Below are positions 36,529 to 45,688 of a DNA stretch of 64,000 bases, one piece after another (positions within the stretch are counted from its first letter, which is position 1; every line of letters starts with the position of its first letter). Origin of the DNA: Fibrivirga algicola. Its GTDB lineage: Bacteria > Bacteroidota > Bacteroidia > Cytophagales > Spirosomataceae. The notes below the pieces were generated by a model. The model was given only the letters and a program-made list of their open reading frames with translations. It had not been told where the DNA came from and made no database searches. Location of the stretch: NCBI RefSeq assembly GCF_011742925.1, contig NZ_WAEL01000004.1, positions 558,001 to 622,000 of the forward strand. The letters are read 5' to 3'. Both the position numbers and the translations under genes were made by a program.

Positions 36529-36617
36529 ACCATATAGTTGCTCAGCGCTGCAACGTTTAAGGAAAGACCTTCATCTTTCCACTAGTACGCTACATTCACC
36601 TAATCCGGGCTATAACG

Positions 36618-37373
36618 ATGCATCAGCCGATTCTAAAAGGCCTCTTTGGCTTTCTGCTTTTTCTAAGTCAGCTAACCAATGGATTACCATCCGTAGCCGA
36701 CACACCAGATGAGGCACTGGCCCGGTTGCTGGCCCGCCTACAGGCCATCAAGTACATGCGTTACGACTATTACCGTGACGTAAATTATAAGTCGGAACAA
36801 TACCGGAATGAGTTGTCAGGCAAGGTGTTTGTCGGTTTTCAGCCAGATCTACCACTGACCGGCTTTCGATTTCAGATTGAGAGCGATGCCTTCCGTCAGG
36901 TCTATGATGGAAAGGCCTATTTCATGCTCGACCACACACAACGTACGATGCAGGTCAATCAACAGCCCAGACAGGGTGACCTGGCCTCGCTATCTTTTCT
37001 CGTCAATTCGCCAGCTAGCTTCAGATACGCGCTTGCTACAATTGTGGCCGATAAGGCAATTCCTAAATCCCTGAGTGATACGCTTGTTGCTAACAGACCC
37101 TACCAACTGATTTGCTTTTCACTACCCAGTAAAACGATCAGTAACCTGGGCACGATATCGTCATTGACAACCCAGCGCCTGATCACCTACAAGTTGCTGG
37201 TCGACCAATCAACTGGATTGCCGGCGCAGGTCATACAAACGAATAATATAACGCCGGACGACTACGTACTGACCCGTTTTTCGAACGTGCAGGTCGATGC
37301 AGTTCAACCTGAAGCGGGTACGTGGAGCTACTTTACCTACGTTGGTGACTATCGACTGACTAGCAAGAAGTAA
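36618..37373 (+). CDS. Secreted LolA-like protein
   Basis: A 251-residue protein with signal peptide KGLFGFLLFLSQLTNGLP. The mature part begins with a helix (EALARLLARLQAIKYMRYDY) then is beta-rich with short acidic loops, like the periplasmic lipoprotein-carrier fold and the N-terminal halves of some TlpA-like proteins of Bacteroidota. No thioredoxin domain follows. No catalytic motif is visible. Function unknown. Confidence 0.55.
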   Translation: MHQPILKGLFGFLLFLSQLTNGLPSVADTPDEALARLLARLQAIKYMRYDYYRDVNYKSEQYRNELSGKVFVGFQPDLPLTGFRFQIESDAFRQVYDGKAYFMLDHTQRTMQVNQQPRQGDLASLSFLVNSPASFRYALATIVADKAIPKSLSDTLVANRPYQLICFSLPSKTISNLGTISSLTTQRLITYKLLVDQSTGLPAQVIQTNNITPDDYVLTRFSNVQVDAVQPEAGTWSYFTYVGDYRLTSKK

Positions 37374-37395
37374 TCGATTCGCTTTTCTGGCCGGG

Positions 37396-38346
37396 CTACA
37401 ACCAGTTTTTCTTTTTGAAGAAGTAGTAAGTCAGCCCCGATGAGATGGCCATCAGACCCAGCGCGAACAGGTACCCGAATCGCCAGCTCAGTTCAGGCAT
37501 ATCGGTGAAGTTCATGCCGTAAATGCTGGCAATGAGCGTGGGCGGCAGCAACACCAGCGACAATACGGTGAATATCTTGATGATGTTATTCTGCTCCAGA
37601 TTGACCAGACCAAGAAACGTGTTCTGCAAAAACTCCAGCCGCTCGAAGATGAAATTGGTATGATCGATCAGCGAGTTGATATCTTTAATTACAATCCTGA
37701 GGCGCGCCTGCTCGTCTGACGTGAACCAGCCATTGGAGCGAATCATGGCCGAAATCACGCGTTGTTTATCGACCACATTTTCGCGAATCGACATGGTTAA
37801 TTCCTGGTAGTCGTTGATCAACAGCAGCATTTCGCGGTCGAGTTTAGCATCGAGGTCGAGCTGTTTGTTGATCTCCTTAACCCGCGTCGAGAGCGATTCG
37901 ACGAGGTCAGCATCATAATCAATCCTCGACTCAAAAATGGCGATCATGATTTGGGCACCATCACTGAAAACCGTTCGCTTCGATTTGATCTTCTTCACCA
38001 TGTCGGCAAAGCTTTTCAGATCGGCAAACCGGTACGTGAACAACACATCGTCTTTCAGCAGAAAGTTGACAGGCACTGTTTTGTATTCGTGGTTACGAGT
38101 AGGAATCAGGAAGTTTGAGTTCGCTACCAGCCGGTCATCCTCTTCGATGTAACGTGAACTGCTTTCAATTTCGGCCTGCTCCTGCTGCGATTGAAAACTG
38201 ACATCGAATTTCTCTTCTACACTTTTTATTTCATCGGGCGTCGGGTTCTGAAGGTCTACCCACAAGGTACGTTCGGTATCCTGAAATGAATCGAAGTCCC
38301 GAACCTTACGAACGGCCGTTTCGTCCTGCTGAAATATGCGAATCAT
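37396..38346 (-). CDS. corA: Magnesium/cobalt transporter CorA
   Basis: A 316-residue pentameric divalent-cation channel. A long soluble N-terminal domain (residues 1-255) is followed by two membrane segments at the end (FTVLSLVLLPPTLIASI and FGYLFALGLMAISSGLTYYF). The ion-selecting YGMNF motif follows the first segment, and the usual basic C-terminus (FKKKNWL) is present. Gene is convergent with the LolA-like gene, 22 bases apart. Confidence 0.95.
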   Translation of the reverse strand: MIRIFQQDETAVRKVRDFDSFQDTERTLWVDLQNPTPDEIKSVEEKFDVSFQSQQEQAEIESSSRYIEEDDRLVANSNFLIPTRNHEYKTVPVNFLLKDDVLFTYRFADLKSFADMVKKIKSKRTVFSDGAQIMIAIFESRIDYDADLVESLSTRVKEINKQLDLDAKLDREMLLLINDYQELTMSIRENVVDKQRVISAMIRSNGWFTSDEQARLRIVIKDINSLIDHTNFIFERLEFLQNTFLGLVNLEQNNIIKIFTVLSLVLLPPTLIASIYGMNFTDMPELSWRFGYLFALGLMAISSGLTYYFFKKKNWL

Positions 38347-38413
38347 GAATCAGTAAAGTTATTACCTGTCTGTTTGCAATCTTCGGGCCAGCGCGGCGTA
38401 AGCCAGCCACCCG

Positions 38414-39622
38414 TTAATGACGGAACCGCACGTTTTTTCTGATGCTCAGCAGGTACACTACGCCCAGTATAGCCAGGCCAGCCGACAGGCTAAAAGCAAC
38501 AGTCAGTGCCTGCGCGGCCATGTGGGTGAAGAACCAGCCTGCCGCCAATGCCCCCAGGCCAATGCCCAGTTCGAGCGCAATATAGAGGGTTGCCATAGCC
38601 CGGCCACGCGTTGCTTCGTCGCTTAAATCAACGGCCCATGCCTGCAACGTTGGCGAGTTCATCCCCCAGGCCAGGCCGTATACAACCGCTGAGCAGTAAA
38701 ACAGCGCTACTGAGTTGGTTAACGCCAGCATTACCAGCGAAACAGCCAACACCGTAGTCGAGGCAATCATCACCGGAATTCGGCCATACCGATCGGATGA
38801 TTTGGAGAGCAGCAATCGAACGACCAGCGACGCCAGCGTGTATACGGCAAAAAACCACCCTTTGTTGGTCACCCCCACCGACTGACTCAGCGCCGGGGCC
38901 AAGATAATGACCACACCAGACGCAAACGAGTTGAGCAACTGCACGAAGAAAGCCGGTAGCACGCCCAAGTCGAACCACTCGTCGGACCGGAGTTTAAAGA
39001 GGCTGAACCGAAAGGGCTGTCTGTTTTCGAGCGTTTCGGGCAGACGAAGCAAAATACCGATCGACATCAGGGCAAAGCCCGACGAGGTGTAGAACATGGT
39101 GTTCATACTGGCGTTGTTCACCAGAAAACTACCAATAACCGGCCCCAACGACATACCAGTGGCGGTGAACAGGCCCAGCCCACCCATGGCCTCGCCCCGG
39201 CGGTCAACCGGTACAACGTCGGCAACATAGGCGGAGGTAGCAGTTGGTTTTGTCCCGGTCGAGAAGCCATGAACCAGCCGTAGAGTCAGGAAACCCGCTA
39301 CGGTAATCAGGTATGGATAAAGTAGTCCGCAGAGAAAACAGACGATTGAGCCAAAGGCCATCACCGGTACACGCCCCACGGTATCGGTAATCTTGCCGCT
39401 AAATGGTCGTGAAATGCCCGCCGTGAGTGTAAAGAGCGCGATGATAAGGCCAATGTATTCACGGCCGCCCAGCTTAGTCAGGTATTCGGGCAGCTCAGGA
39501 ATCATCATCGAGAAACTGGCCGAGAAGAGGAAGTTACTCAGGCACAGTAGCCAGAACGGCAGCGTGTACAGCGAGGGTACAGCAAGGGAAGCTGAATCTG
39601 TACGGTTCAGTTGATTTGGCAA
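38414..39622 (-). CDS. MFS transporter
   Basis: A 402-residue major-facilitator carrier with about 12 hydrophobic segments. Helix 2-3 loop reads GKITDTVGRVPVMAFGSIVC, the canonical G-x-x-x-D-R-x-G-R-like signature, and helix 4 begins GFLTLRLVHGFSTGTKPTAT. It resembles the DHA1 (drug and sugar efflux) branch. Substrate unknown. Downstream of corA on the minus strand, probably a separate unit. Confidence 0.85.
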   Translation of the reverse strand: MPNQLNRTDSASLAVPSLYTLPFWLLCLSNFLFSASFSMMIPELPEYLTKLGGREYIGLIIALFTLTAGISRPFSGKITDTVGRVPVMAFGSIVCFLCGLLYPYLITVAGFLTLRLVHGFSTGTKPTATSAYVADVVPVDRRGEAMGGLGLFTATGMSLGPVIGSFLVNNASMNTMFYTSSGFALMSIGILLRLPETLENRQPFRFSLFKLRSDEWFDLGVLPAFFVQLLNSFASGVVIILAPALSQSVGVTNKGWFFAVYTLASLVVRLLLSKSSDRYGRIPVMIASTTVLAVSLVMLALTNSVALFYCSAVVYGLAWGMNSPTLQAWAVDLSDEATRGRAMATLYIALELGIGLGALAAGWFFTHMAAQALTVAFSLSAGLAILGVVYLLSIRKNVRFRH

Positions 39623-39643
39623 ACGGGTATTGCGTTAAAATGA

Positions 39644-39715
39644 ACAAAGCAGGACTAACAGATCACAACGGCTGACCGGTCGGCCAGACATAGGCGGTTG
39701 TTTATCCTGCTTTGT
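39644..39715 (-). terminator. Hairpin after the DinB gene
   Basis: ACAAAGCAGGA (39644-39654) pairs with TCCTGCTTTGT (39705-39715) across 50 bases that contain smaller internal pairing. It lies between the DinB stop (39724) and the MFS start (39622) on the minus strand. No U tract; terminator or RNA-stability function is inferred. Confidence 0.4.
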
Positions 39716-39723
39716 CTAACAGG

Positions 39724-40293
39724 CTAGTAATAATCTTCCCGGTCGTATGATGAACCGAAGTCATCGTCAGCGTCGCGGAACCGGCCAGCGCCGGCGGCTT
39801 TGAACGTCAACGCTTTCTTCAGAATCATTACCTGACCGGCATGGTAAATATCGTGGTTGATAATGCCGTGCAACAGATCGTAGTATGTATAGTCACGACC
39901 AGGCACGATCTCTTCCAGGAACTCATCTTCGTCGCGCTTATCCAGCTCATTGATCAATTCTTCCTGGCTCAGGCTCAATTCCATTTGCAGCGCCTCCCAC
40001 TCAAAATCGTCGATTTTATCGGGCAGTTGACCAAAGTTCTTTTCTGGCGTCAAAATATCGAATTCACCGTCGCCCTGCATCTTTTTCACGCAGAAGATAC
40101 GCCAGCTGGTCATATGGAATAGCAGTTCGGCGATGGAGTGGGTGTTGGGGGCAATGCGCAGACTGGCCATGTCGGGCGTTACGTCCCGCATCACTTCCGC
40201 CAGTGAGGGACCATGCCAGGCCTCTTCGCCTTCATAGGTTGTATTTAGCAAATCGATGATTCGCAGTAGTTCGTCGTTATTCGGTTGTTCCAT
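39724..40293 (-). CDS. DinB-family protein
   Basis: A 189-residue DinB/YfiT-type four-helix protein. Metal-ligand histidines: IAPNTHSIAELLFHMTSWRI and LLHGIINHDIYHAGQVMILK. The C-terminus is a low-complexity acidic tail (RFRDADDDFGSSYDREDYY). It is only distantly like the other DinB protein in the window (35989). Substrate unknown. An exact promoter box and a palindrome lie about 200 bases upstream. Confidence 0.83.
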   Translation of the reverse strand: MEQPNNDELLRIIDLLNTTYEGEEAWHGPSLAEVMRDVTPDMASLRIAPNTHSIAELLFHMTSWRIFCVKKMQGDGEFDILTPEKNFGQLPDKIDDFEWEALQMELSLSQEELINELDKRDEDEFLEEIVPGRDYTYYDLLHGIINHDIYHAGQVMILKKALTFKAAGAGRFRDADDDFGSSYDREDYY

Positions 40294-40750
40294 TCGTGTA
40301 GAACGTTAGTTGATATGTTTGACCATCTATTTCGCTGGTAGCCGGCGTCTACTTTGCCAATGCACCGTCTGTGTCGGCAAGCCGCAAAACAACCTGGGAG
40401 CACCACAGCCTGAAGAACGTATACGGTAACCGTTCGTTCTGTACACACATCAGTAGAGCAAGCCAGAATCGCCAACAAATGGCTGGTACAAAGGTAGGTC
40501 AATATTGACCGCCTTCCGAAAAATTAGCCACCTCTGTACGCTAATTAGCCTATTTTATGCTTTTCAGTTCAGCAACTACTTATAGTTACATGAGGTGTAA
40601 ACTAAGATTTGTATGTACACTAAGAGTAACTTATTCAGTGGGCGGGGTACCTTGTCTATTCTACCTACCTTTAGTTCGCAATTTTATCCAATTAACACCC
40701 ATAACTAACTAATTAAGAACACCATCCATTCACAAAATACCAGTTTATTT
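40294..40750. other. Divergent intergenic region with promoter and palindrome
   Basis: This 457-base gap lies between the DinB start and the Wzi-like gene. It holds a minus-strand -7 box TACCTTTG (40489-40496) and, directly upstream of it, the palindrome GGTCAATATTGACC (40497-40510). For the Wzi-like gene a weaker box TACCTTTA occurs near 40665-40675. The right half is AT-rich. No gene is visible. Confidence 0.55.
40489..40496 (-). promoter_or_regulatory. -7 box upstream of the DinB gene
   Basis: Minus-strand TACCTTTG matches TAnnTTTG exactly. It abuts a 14-bp palindrome, which would cover the spacer between -7 and -33. It would give a leader of about 190 bases. Confidence 0.45.
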
Positions 40751-42256
40751 ATGCGGTTGCTCCCTTTATTTATTCTTTGCAGCCTTTCAGTTTTTGCTCA
40801 AACTCGTAAACCATTATCATACCAAATAGAACTTGGTAGTTATGTGCCGTTTCGGGGCGACATCCCATTTTGGCAGCGTGCCAACCAGTACGGAATAGTG
40901 CCCGGAAATGAGGGTGAGCGTTCCGAGCCGGTCGCCACCCTTAGGGGTGGACTTAAAGCTAACTATTATGGTAAACCAACATCCAGGATAGACAGCCTGC
41001 GGGCAGTTCATCGACGTGTAGACTGGGGCTGGGGCTTTGATATGGTATTGAATAGTACCAGTTTGAATCAGAAACTGACCCTTTTGGTCCCAGAGGCTTA
41101 TGCCAAAGTAAAGTATCGTGGCGTTGAACTCTATGCAGGTCGACGCCGGGAACTGATTGGCCTTGTCGATTCCACGGTTTCGTCGGGATCATACATCTGG
41201 TCGGGCAACGCGTTGCCGCCGCTCAAAATTCAGATTGGTACAGACGGCTGGCAATCGCTTGGTAAGGCATTCGCCATCAATGTTTTTTACGCACAAGGCT
41301 GGTTTGAGTACGATCGCTTCGTAAAGGGGTCGATGCTGCACCAAAAAGCCCTCTACCTTAGGCTCGGCAAGCCTAACTGGCGGGTATGGGTATATGGTGG
41401 CATGAACCATCAGGTACAATGGGGTGGTAGCAACGAATCGCTTCCAGGTGAATTTATTCGTCGCAACCAACTCCCGTCTACGCTTAGTGATTACGCCGAC
41501 CTTGTATTGGGTACCAGTCTGGGTAATCGGATAGTAGATACTACAGTGTATAGTCCGTTTGATACCGGGAACCGAATTGGCAATCATCTGGGCACAATTG
41601 ATCTGGGTGTGACTTTACGCGCCAATAAGTTCGACATGGTATTCTATCGTCAGAGTATCTACGAAGACGGCTCCCTGTTTTACCTGATCAATATTGCCGA
41701 TGGGCTGAACGGACTTAAGATTCAGAATAAACGATCTGGTAGCAGCGGGCTGCGACTTAATAAGGTCGTGCTGGAATTTCTGAGTACGATGAGTCAGGGA
41801 GGAAATACGTTTATCAACAGTGATCCGGCTAGCCGGGGACGAGACAATTACTTCAATCACGGGCAATACCGGGACGGATGGTCACGGTATGGACGCACGA
41901 TTGGTACGCCGTTTATACCACCCGCAACAGACTTACCCGCTTCGTTTCCGGGTGCCTTTTTCACGAACAATAATCGGGTTCGGGTATATCATGTTGGTCT
42001 TTCTGGGCAATTGAGTAGCCAGGTTGGATTTTCCGGCAAATTCTCGTACAGTCAAAACGCAGGTACATACGATAGTCCATTCAGCGCTAATCAGTTTTCG
42101 GGATTTGTTGGCCTGACGACCCAACTTCCCTGGCTGGGCGGCTCAGTCTTTACCTCTAGCCTGGCCTATGATAAGGGAGATCTTTACCCGGATAACCTGG
42201 GTATTTTTGCCAGTCTGAAGAAGGAAGGTTTGATCAAGTCGAGGTTCACCCGATAA
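40751..42256 (+). CDS. Wzi-like capsule assembly outer-membrane protein
   Basis: A 501-residue outer-membrane beta-barrel protein with signal peptide MRLLPLFILCSLSVFA. The sequence has the Wzi-family layout: an N-terminal helix region (SYQIELGSYVPFRGDIPFWQ), then alternating strands with aromatic belts (YAKVKYRGVELYAGRRREL; VWVYGGMNHQVQWGG) to a C-terminal VFTSSLAYDKGDLYP. In E. coli, Wzi anchors capsule to the surface as a lectin. No capsule synthesis genes are adjacent, so the ligand here is unclear. Confidence 0.83.
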   Translation: MRLLPLFILCSLSVFAQTRKPLSYQIELGSYVPFRGDIPFWQRANQYGIVPGNEGERSEPVATLRGGLKANYYGKPTSRIDSLRAVHRRVDWGWGFDMVLNSTSLNQKLTLLVPEAYAKVKYRGVELYAGRRRELIGLVDSTVSSGSYIWSGNALPPLKIQIGTDGWQSLGKAFAINVFYAQGWFEYDRFVKGSMLHQKALYLRLGKPNWRVWVYGGMNHQVQWGGSNESLPGEFIRRNQLPSTLSDYADLVLGTSLGNRIVDTTVYSPFDTGNRIGNHLGTIDLGVTLRANKFDMVFYRQSIYEDGSLFYLINIADGLNGLKIQNKRSGSSGLRLNKVVLEFLSTMSQGGNTFINSDPASRGRDNYFNHGQYRDGWSRYGRTIGTPFIPPATDLPASFPGAFFTNNNRVRVYHVGLSGQLSSQVGFSGKFSYSQNAGTYDSPFSANQFSGFVGLTTQLPWLGGSVFTSSLAYDKGDLYPDNLGIFASLKKEGLIKSRFTR

Positions 42257-42303
42257 CGTACCTACACCTGTAACGCAGCGATAAGCGGTAGCGGTTACAA
42301 AGC

Positions 42304-42337
42304 AAAAAGGCTCCCTCTATGCAGAGAAAGCCTTTTT
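42304..42337. terminator. Convergent terminator
   Basis: AAAAAGGCT (42304-42312) pairs with AGCCTTTTT (42329-42337); inner CTCT/AGAG strengthens it. Located between the Wzi-like stop (42256) and the YbbR stop (42356), it has an A tract and T tract and can serve both strands. Confidence 0.82.
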
Positions 42338-42355
42338 AGTGACAAGATAAGTTGC

Positions 42356-43078
42356 TTATCGATTTGTTCCTTTTGATTCAGCAGGTAAGGGTGAAAGTAA
42401 TTCCCCTACTTCAAAACTGACAAACACTTTGTCTGAACTGCGCTGCACCAGCGGATGACGGAAGGCGGTAATTGGCAACTCCTCATCATAATTCGCAGCA
42501 ATCCGCCGCCCTGGAATCTTGACAAGCATAGTATCACTGAACCCTCTCAGCAGTCGGGCCGGGCCCTGAACCGTAATGGTAGATGGGGTCAGGTTAATGA
42601 TACTCGACACTACGTAACGCGGAAACAGATCGATATGGGTGCTGTCGGGAATCAATCGGATGGTTTTTGTCATGCGGTGATCGAAGCTCATTTCGAGTGT
42701 ATCGGCCACTACATAGTTCACCTTTAGCTTTTTGACCTGATCAGACAGGGCGGCGGTCATAGCCGACGTGTTGATGATCGATGCCTTCAGTGGGTTCTTG
42801 ACCTGGTAGTTTACGGGTTCGGTGCGAAAAGGCAGCCACGATAACCGCAATAAATCCCAGCCATCGCCCGACACATTGACCTGAACAGTTCGTGGTAGGG
42901 CTGTAGTAGGAATATACGCCGACTCATTGAATTGAAAGTGAACAGGGTACTCCACATTCAGCGAGTAACCTTCTTTATTGAGGGCGTTCATAATCCAGAA
43001 TAACCCCGCCCCTACAAAGCAGATTAGCCATTTCCCTGGGTGAAACGGCTGACTGGGTACGTTTGCCTCAGCGCTCAT
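42356..43078 (-). CDS. YbbR/CdaR-like protein
   Basis: A 240-residue protein with one N-terminal membrane segment (WLICFVGAGLFWIMNALNKE) and extracytoplasmic YbbR-type beta domains (ALPRTVQVNVSGDGWDLLRL; INLTPSTITVQGPARLL). In Firmicutes, CdaR binds the c-di-AMP cyclase; in Bacteroidota the partner is uncertain. It is the last gene of the nusB-yajC operon here; the gene that follows in many relatives, coaE, is absent. Confidence 0.83.
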   Translation of the reverse strand: MSAEANVPSQPFHPGKWLICFVGAGLFWIMNALNKEGYSLNVEYPVHFQFNESAYIPTTALPRTVQVNVSGDGWDLLRLSWLPFRTEPVNYQVKNPLKASIINTSAMTAALSDQVKKLKVNYVVADTLEMSFDHRMTKTIRLIPDSTHIDLFPRYVVSSIINLTPSTITVQGPARLLRGFSDTMLVKIPGRRIAANYDEELPITAFRHPLVQRSSDKVFVSFEVGELLSPLPAESKGTNR

Positions 43079-43172
43079 ACTGTAAGAAAATAATCATTAA
43101 AAAGTCATTTATAGTCACTAGTCTCGCCCTTAACAGAGGCTAACTACTGACAATAAACTGACAAGTATACCA

Positions 43173-43490
43173 TCAGGCTTTTTCAGCTTCCGGTTTAACT
43201 GTTGCCTCGCGTGAAATAGCCGACTTTTCGAAGGTTAGCTTTGTGCCGCGATCTACTTCAAGCGTTACGGTCGTAGCTTCAACCGAGACGATTTTACCAT
43301 GTAAGCCCCCGATGGTTACCACCGAATCGCCTTTCTTCATGCTATTGACGAAGTTCTTCTGGTCCTTGGCCTTTTTTTGCTGTGGACGTATCATGAAGAA
43401 ATACATGACCGCCAACACACCGCCCCAAAGGGCAAACGTGAAAACACTTTGAGGAATCTGACTGGTGGCTTGTGCCAATAGTGCGTGCAT
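43173..43490 (-). CDS. yajC: Preprotein translocase subunit YajC
   Basis: A small inner-membrane subunit associated with SecDF. The start at 43490 (MHALLAQATSQIPQSVFTFA) is preferred to the open frame to 43532. One membrane segment (about 15-35) ends in the family motif YFFMIRPQQKKAKDQKNF, followed by the cytoplasmic beta domain (MKKGDSVVTIGGLHGKIVSV; TKLTFEKSAISREA). Length of 105 is normal. It follows the DUF1573 gene in the operon. Confidence 0.95.
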   Translation of the reverse strand: MHALLAQATSQIPQSVFTFALWGGVLAVMYFFMIRPQQKKAKDQKNFVNSMKKGDSVVTIGGLHGKIVSVEATTVTLEVDRGTKLTFEKSAISREATVKPEAEKA

Positions 43491-43552
43491 TGTGATAGGG
43501 AAGAAAAACCCGTTACTACCCTGGGGTGGCAACGGGCCGGTGGAGAAACTGC

Positions 43553-44026
43553 TTAGTTTGTTTTTTTGGTTGAGTCTGGCTTGGGGTTTACCAATACCTT
43601 AAACTCAACATTGGTCATCGCAGGCTCGGTGTTGGCGTAGATTGAGACCGACTTGCGCTGTTCGCCCTGCTTGCCACGGCTATTGAAACGTACCCGCACC
43701 GCCGACTCCTGGCCGGGAGCCACCGGGTCGCGTGGCCAATCGGGCGTAGTGCACCCACATGACGCCGTGATGTTGTTGATCATCAGCGGCAACTCGCCTT
43801 TGTTGACAAATTTGTAGAGGTACTCAACGGTATCGCCCTCGGTAATTTGCCCAAAGTCATGCACTCCCTTTTCCAGGAACTCTATTTTAGCCGATTTTCC
43901 GGCAACGGCATTCTGCTCGCCAACGGGCTGTCCATTTGCGTCGCGGCGATTGGTACAGCTAGTCTGCCCCAATAAACCGACCAACACCGCGGCCAGCAGG
44001 CCAATCCGACTGAAGGAATACGTCAT
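43553..44026 (-). CDS. DUF1573 lipoprotein
   Basis: A 157-residue envelope protein. The N-terminus (FSRIGLLAAVLVGLLGQTSC) is a lipoprotein signal. The DUF1573 Ig-like domain follows, with FLEKGVHDFGQITEGDTVEY, FKFVNKGE-like YLYKFVNKGELPLMINNITA and the invariant SCGCTTPDWPRDPVAPGQ. The role of the domain is unknown; it is near-universal in Bacteroidota. 12 bases before this gene is the YtxH gene. Confidence 0.92.
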   Translation of the reverse strand: MTYSFSRIGLLAAVLVGLLGQTSCTNRRDANGQPVGEQNAVAGKSAKIEFLEKGVHDFGQITEGDTVEYLYKFVNKGELPLMINNITASCGCTTPDWPRDPVAPGQESAVRVRFNSRGKQGEQRKSVSIYANTEPAMTNVEFKVLVNPKPDSTKKTN

Positions 44027-44038
44027 GGTTAGTGTCGC

Positions 44039-44341
44039 TTAAGCGCCCTGCTGTTTAATTTGGGCCATCAGCCGGTCAACATCTTCCAATAACCGCTCGG
44101 CTTTTTCGCGGGCATCATTTACCACGCGCTGCCCTTCCGATTTCTGGAAATTTTCGGGTAGCTCAGCTGAATTCATCAACTCGTTCAGCAATCCCTCCAG
44201 TTGCTCCCGGTATTTCGAGAGCCGGTACGATAGCCGGTCGCGGGTGATTTCTCCTTTTTCGGGGGCATACAAAAGGCCCAGAATGGTTCCTGTGGCTATT
44301 CCTGTTAGGAAAAACGCCAAATCACGTCCTGATCTGCTCAT
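44039..44341 (-). CDS. YtxH-domain protein
   Basis: A 100-residue protein with one N-terminal membrane segment (LAFFLTGIATGTILGLLYAP, then the family's EKGEITRDRLSYRL) and a charged helical tail. YtxH proteins are small membrane-anchored proteins of unknown role, some tied to stress. It lies between nusB and DUF1573 in the operon. Confidence 0.87.
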   Translation of the reverse strand: MSRSGRDLAFFLTGIATGTILGLLYAPEKGEITRDRLSYRLSKYREQLEGLLNELMNSAELPENFQKSEGQRVVNDAREKAERLLEDVDRLMAQIKQQGA

Positions 44342-44421
44342 TACGTTAGTCGTTAGTTGTCAGTGGCTACCTTGTCTACGTTGTCGGAGTAACCCGATTT
44401 CCGCGCGATACAGCAGCGTAC

Positions 44422-45591
44422 TTATTTGTTATCGATCAAACCACGGCCACTCTTACGAAGTGTCCCGTCGGCGGTTAATTTGGCCGACAAGTTATCTAAA
44501 ATTCCGTTGACAAAGGTACCGCTTTTGGGTGTGCTGTATGCCTTTGCCATATCGATGTACTCGTTTATGGTCACTTTAACCGGAATGCCGGGGAAGGTAA
44601 GCATTTCGCAGACAGCCAGTTTCATGATAATCAGGTCAAGGATAGCTACACGGTCTACTTCCCAGTTTTTTAGCTGATCGCTCAGTAACTGTTCGTAGTC
44701 CCCATCGCGCTGAATCGCATTGGTGAAGAGTTCGTTCAAAAATTGCTCGTCGGCCTCCCAATCGTCGGTGAGTTTCTCCAGAGTAAGGCCCGACATCGCC
44801 TGCGCAGACTTGAGCGTTCGGATGGTCATACCCCGAACCACTTCGCTGTTTTCGGCCCAGGCCAGATCGATTTCGGCCAGGTAATCGCGGATAGTCTCCT
44901 TTTTCAGAATCAGCTGCCGCAGTATATGCTGCACCAGTTGCTGGTCTTCGTCAGGCGTATGATCGTGCTGTAGGCAGTAAGCAATTACAGTTTCGTCAGT
45001 CTTAAGCACCTCCCGGTACGTTTTCCGCACAAACGCCAGGTCATCGGCCCAGGTGATCCCCCGCCGAACCAGCTCCGTTTGCAGAGGTTGATGCTCAGCC
45101 AACCCACGGATAACACTGTTCTGACTCAGGTCTGACTCGTACACAAACGGAGTAACGTCGGGATCGGGGAAGAGCCGTTCGCGGTCTAAACGCGACATGT
45201 GGCCGTATTCGACCAGTAGTTGTAAGATGCGGAGGTAATCGCTGTAAATATCCTTCACGGCTTCGAGCAGACGGCCGGCCAGGAACTGCTGGTCTTTACG
45301 GTAGCGATTCTGGTAGTAGACAAGGGCCGAGTTGGCCGCGTCGAGAACAGATTTGGGAGCATCGTCGTCCTGAGCTGTTTCACCAGACTTCAGGGCGTCT
45401 TCGAAGAGCAGCGATGCCAGTTTCCGGTAGCCTTCCAATTGCCGCTTGTTCTGCGGCTTCATCGAATTCAGATCGGGTTGAAACTGGTCGCTAATGCCGT
45501 CGAGGGCGAGTTGCTTATTGGATTGAATGGCCTGCCGAAGCGCGTAGAGCGTCTGCATAACCTTTATTCGGAGTAATCGCCTGCTTAACAT
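44422..45591 (-). CDS. nusB: Transcription antitermination protein NusB
   Basis: NusB binds NusE and the boxA RNA to prevent premature rRNA transcription termination. The 389-residue Bacteroidota form is much longer than the 140-residue E. coli one because of a middle extension. The start has RRLLRIKVMQTLYALRQAIQ, and the conserved NusB fold occupies the C-terminal third with DRVAILDLIIMKLAVCEMLT, then IPVKVTINEYIDMAKAYSTP and TFVNGILDNLSAKL. It heads the operon with an exact -7 box 62 bases upstream. Confidence 0.93.
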   Translation of the reverse strand: MLSRRLLRIKVMQTLYALRQAIQSNKQLALDGISDQFQPDLNSMKPQNKRQLEGYRKLASLLFEDALKSGETAQDDDAPKSVLDAANSALVYYQNRYRKDQQFLAGRLLEAVKDIYSDYLRILQLLVEYGHMSRLDRERLFPDPDVTPFVYESDLSQNSVIRGLAEHQPLQTELVRRGITWADDLAFVRKTYREVLKTDETVIAYCLQHDHTPDEDQQLVQHILRQLILKKETIRDYLAEIDLAWAENSEVVRGMTIRTLKSAQAMSGLTLEKLTDDWEADEQFLNELFTNAIQRDGDYEQLLSDQLKNWEVDRVAILDLIIMKLAVCEMLTFPGIPVKVTINEYIDMAKAYSTPKSGTFVNGILDNLSAKLTADGTLRKSGRGLIDNK

Positions 45592-45652
45592 AGAGCCGCC
45601 TAAAACCGTCTGAAACTACCGGGATGAAAAAGAACTGTCTTGAAATCGGGTG

Positions 45653-45660
45653 CAAAAGTA
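45653..45660 (-). promoter_or_regulatory. -7 box for the nusB operon
   Basis: Minus-strand TACTTTTG matches TAnnTTTG exactly, about 62 bases before the nusB start. No clear -33 TTG was found at the usual distance. Confidence 0.5.
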
Positions 45661-45688
45661 CAGCTTTTTCTGATTTGATGGTACCCTG

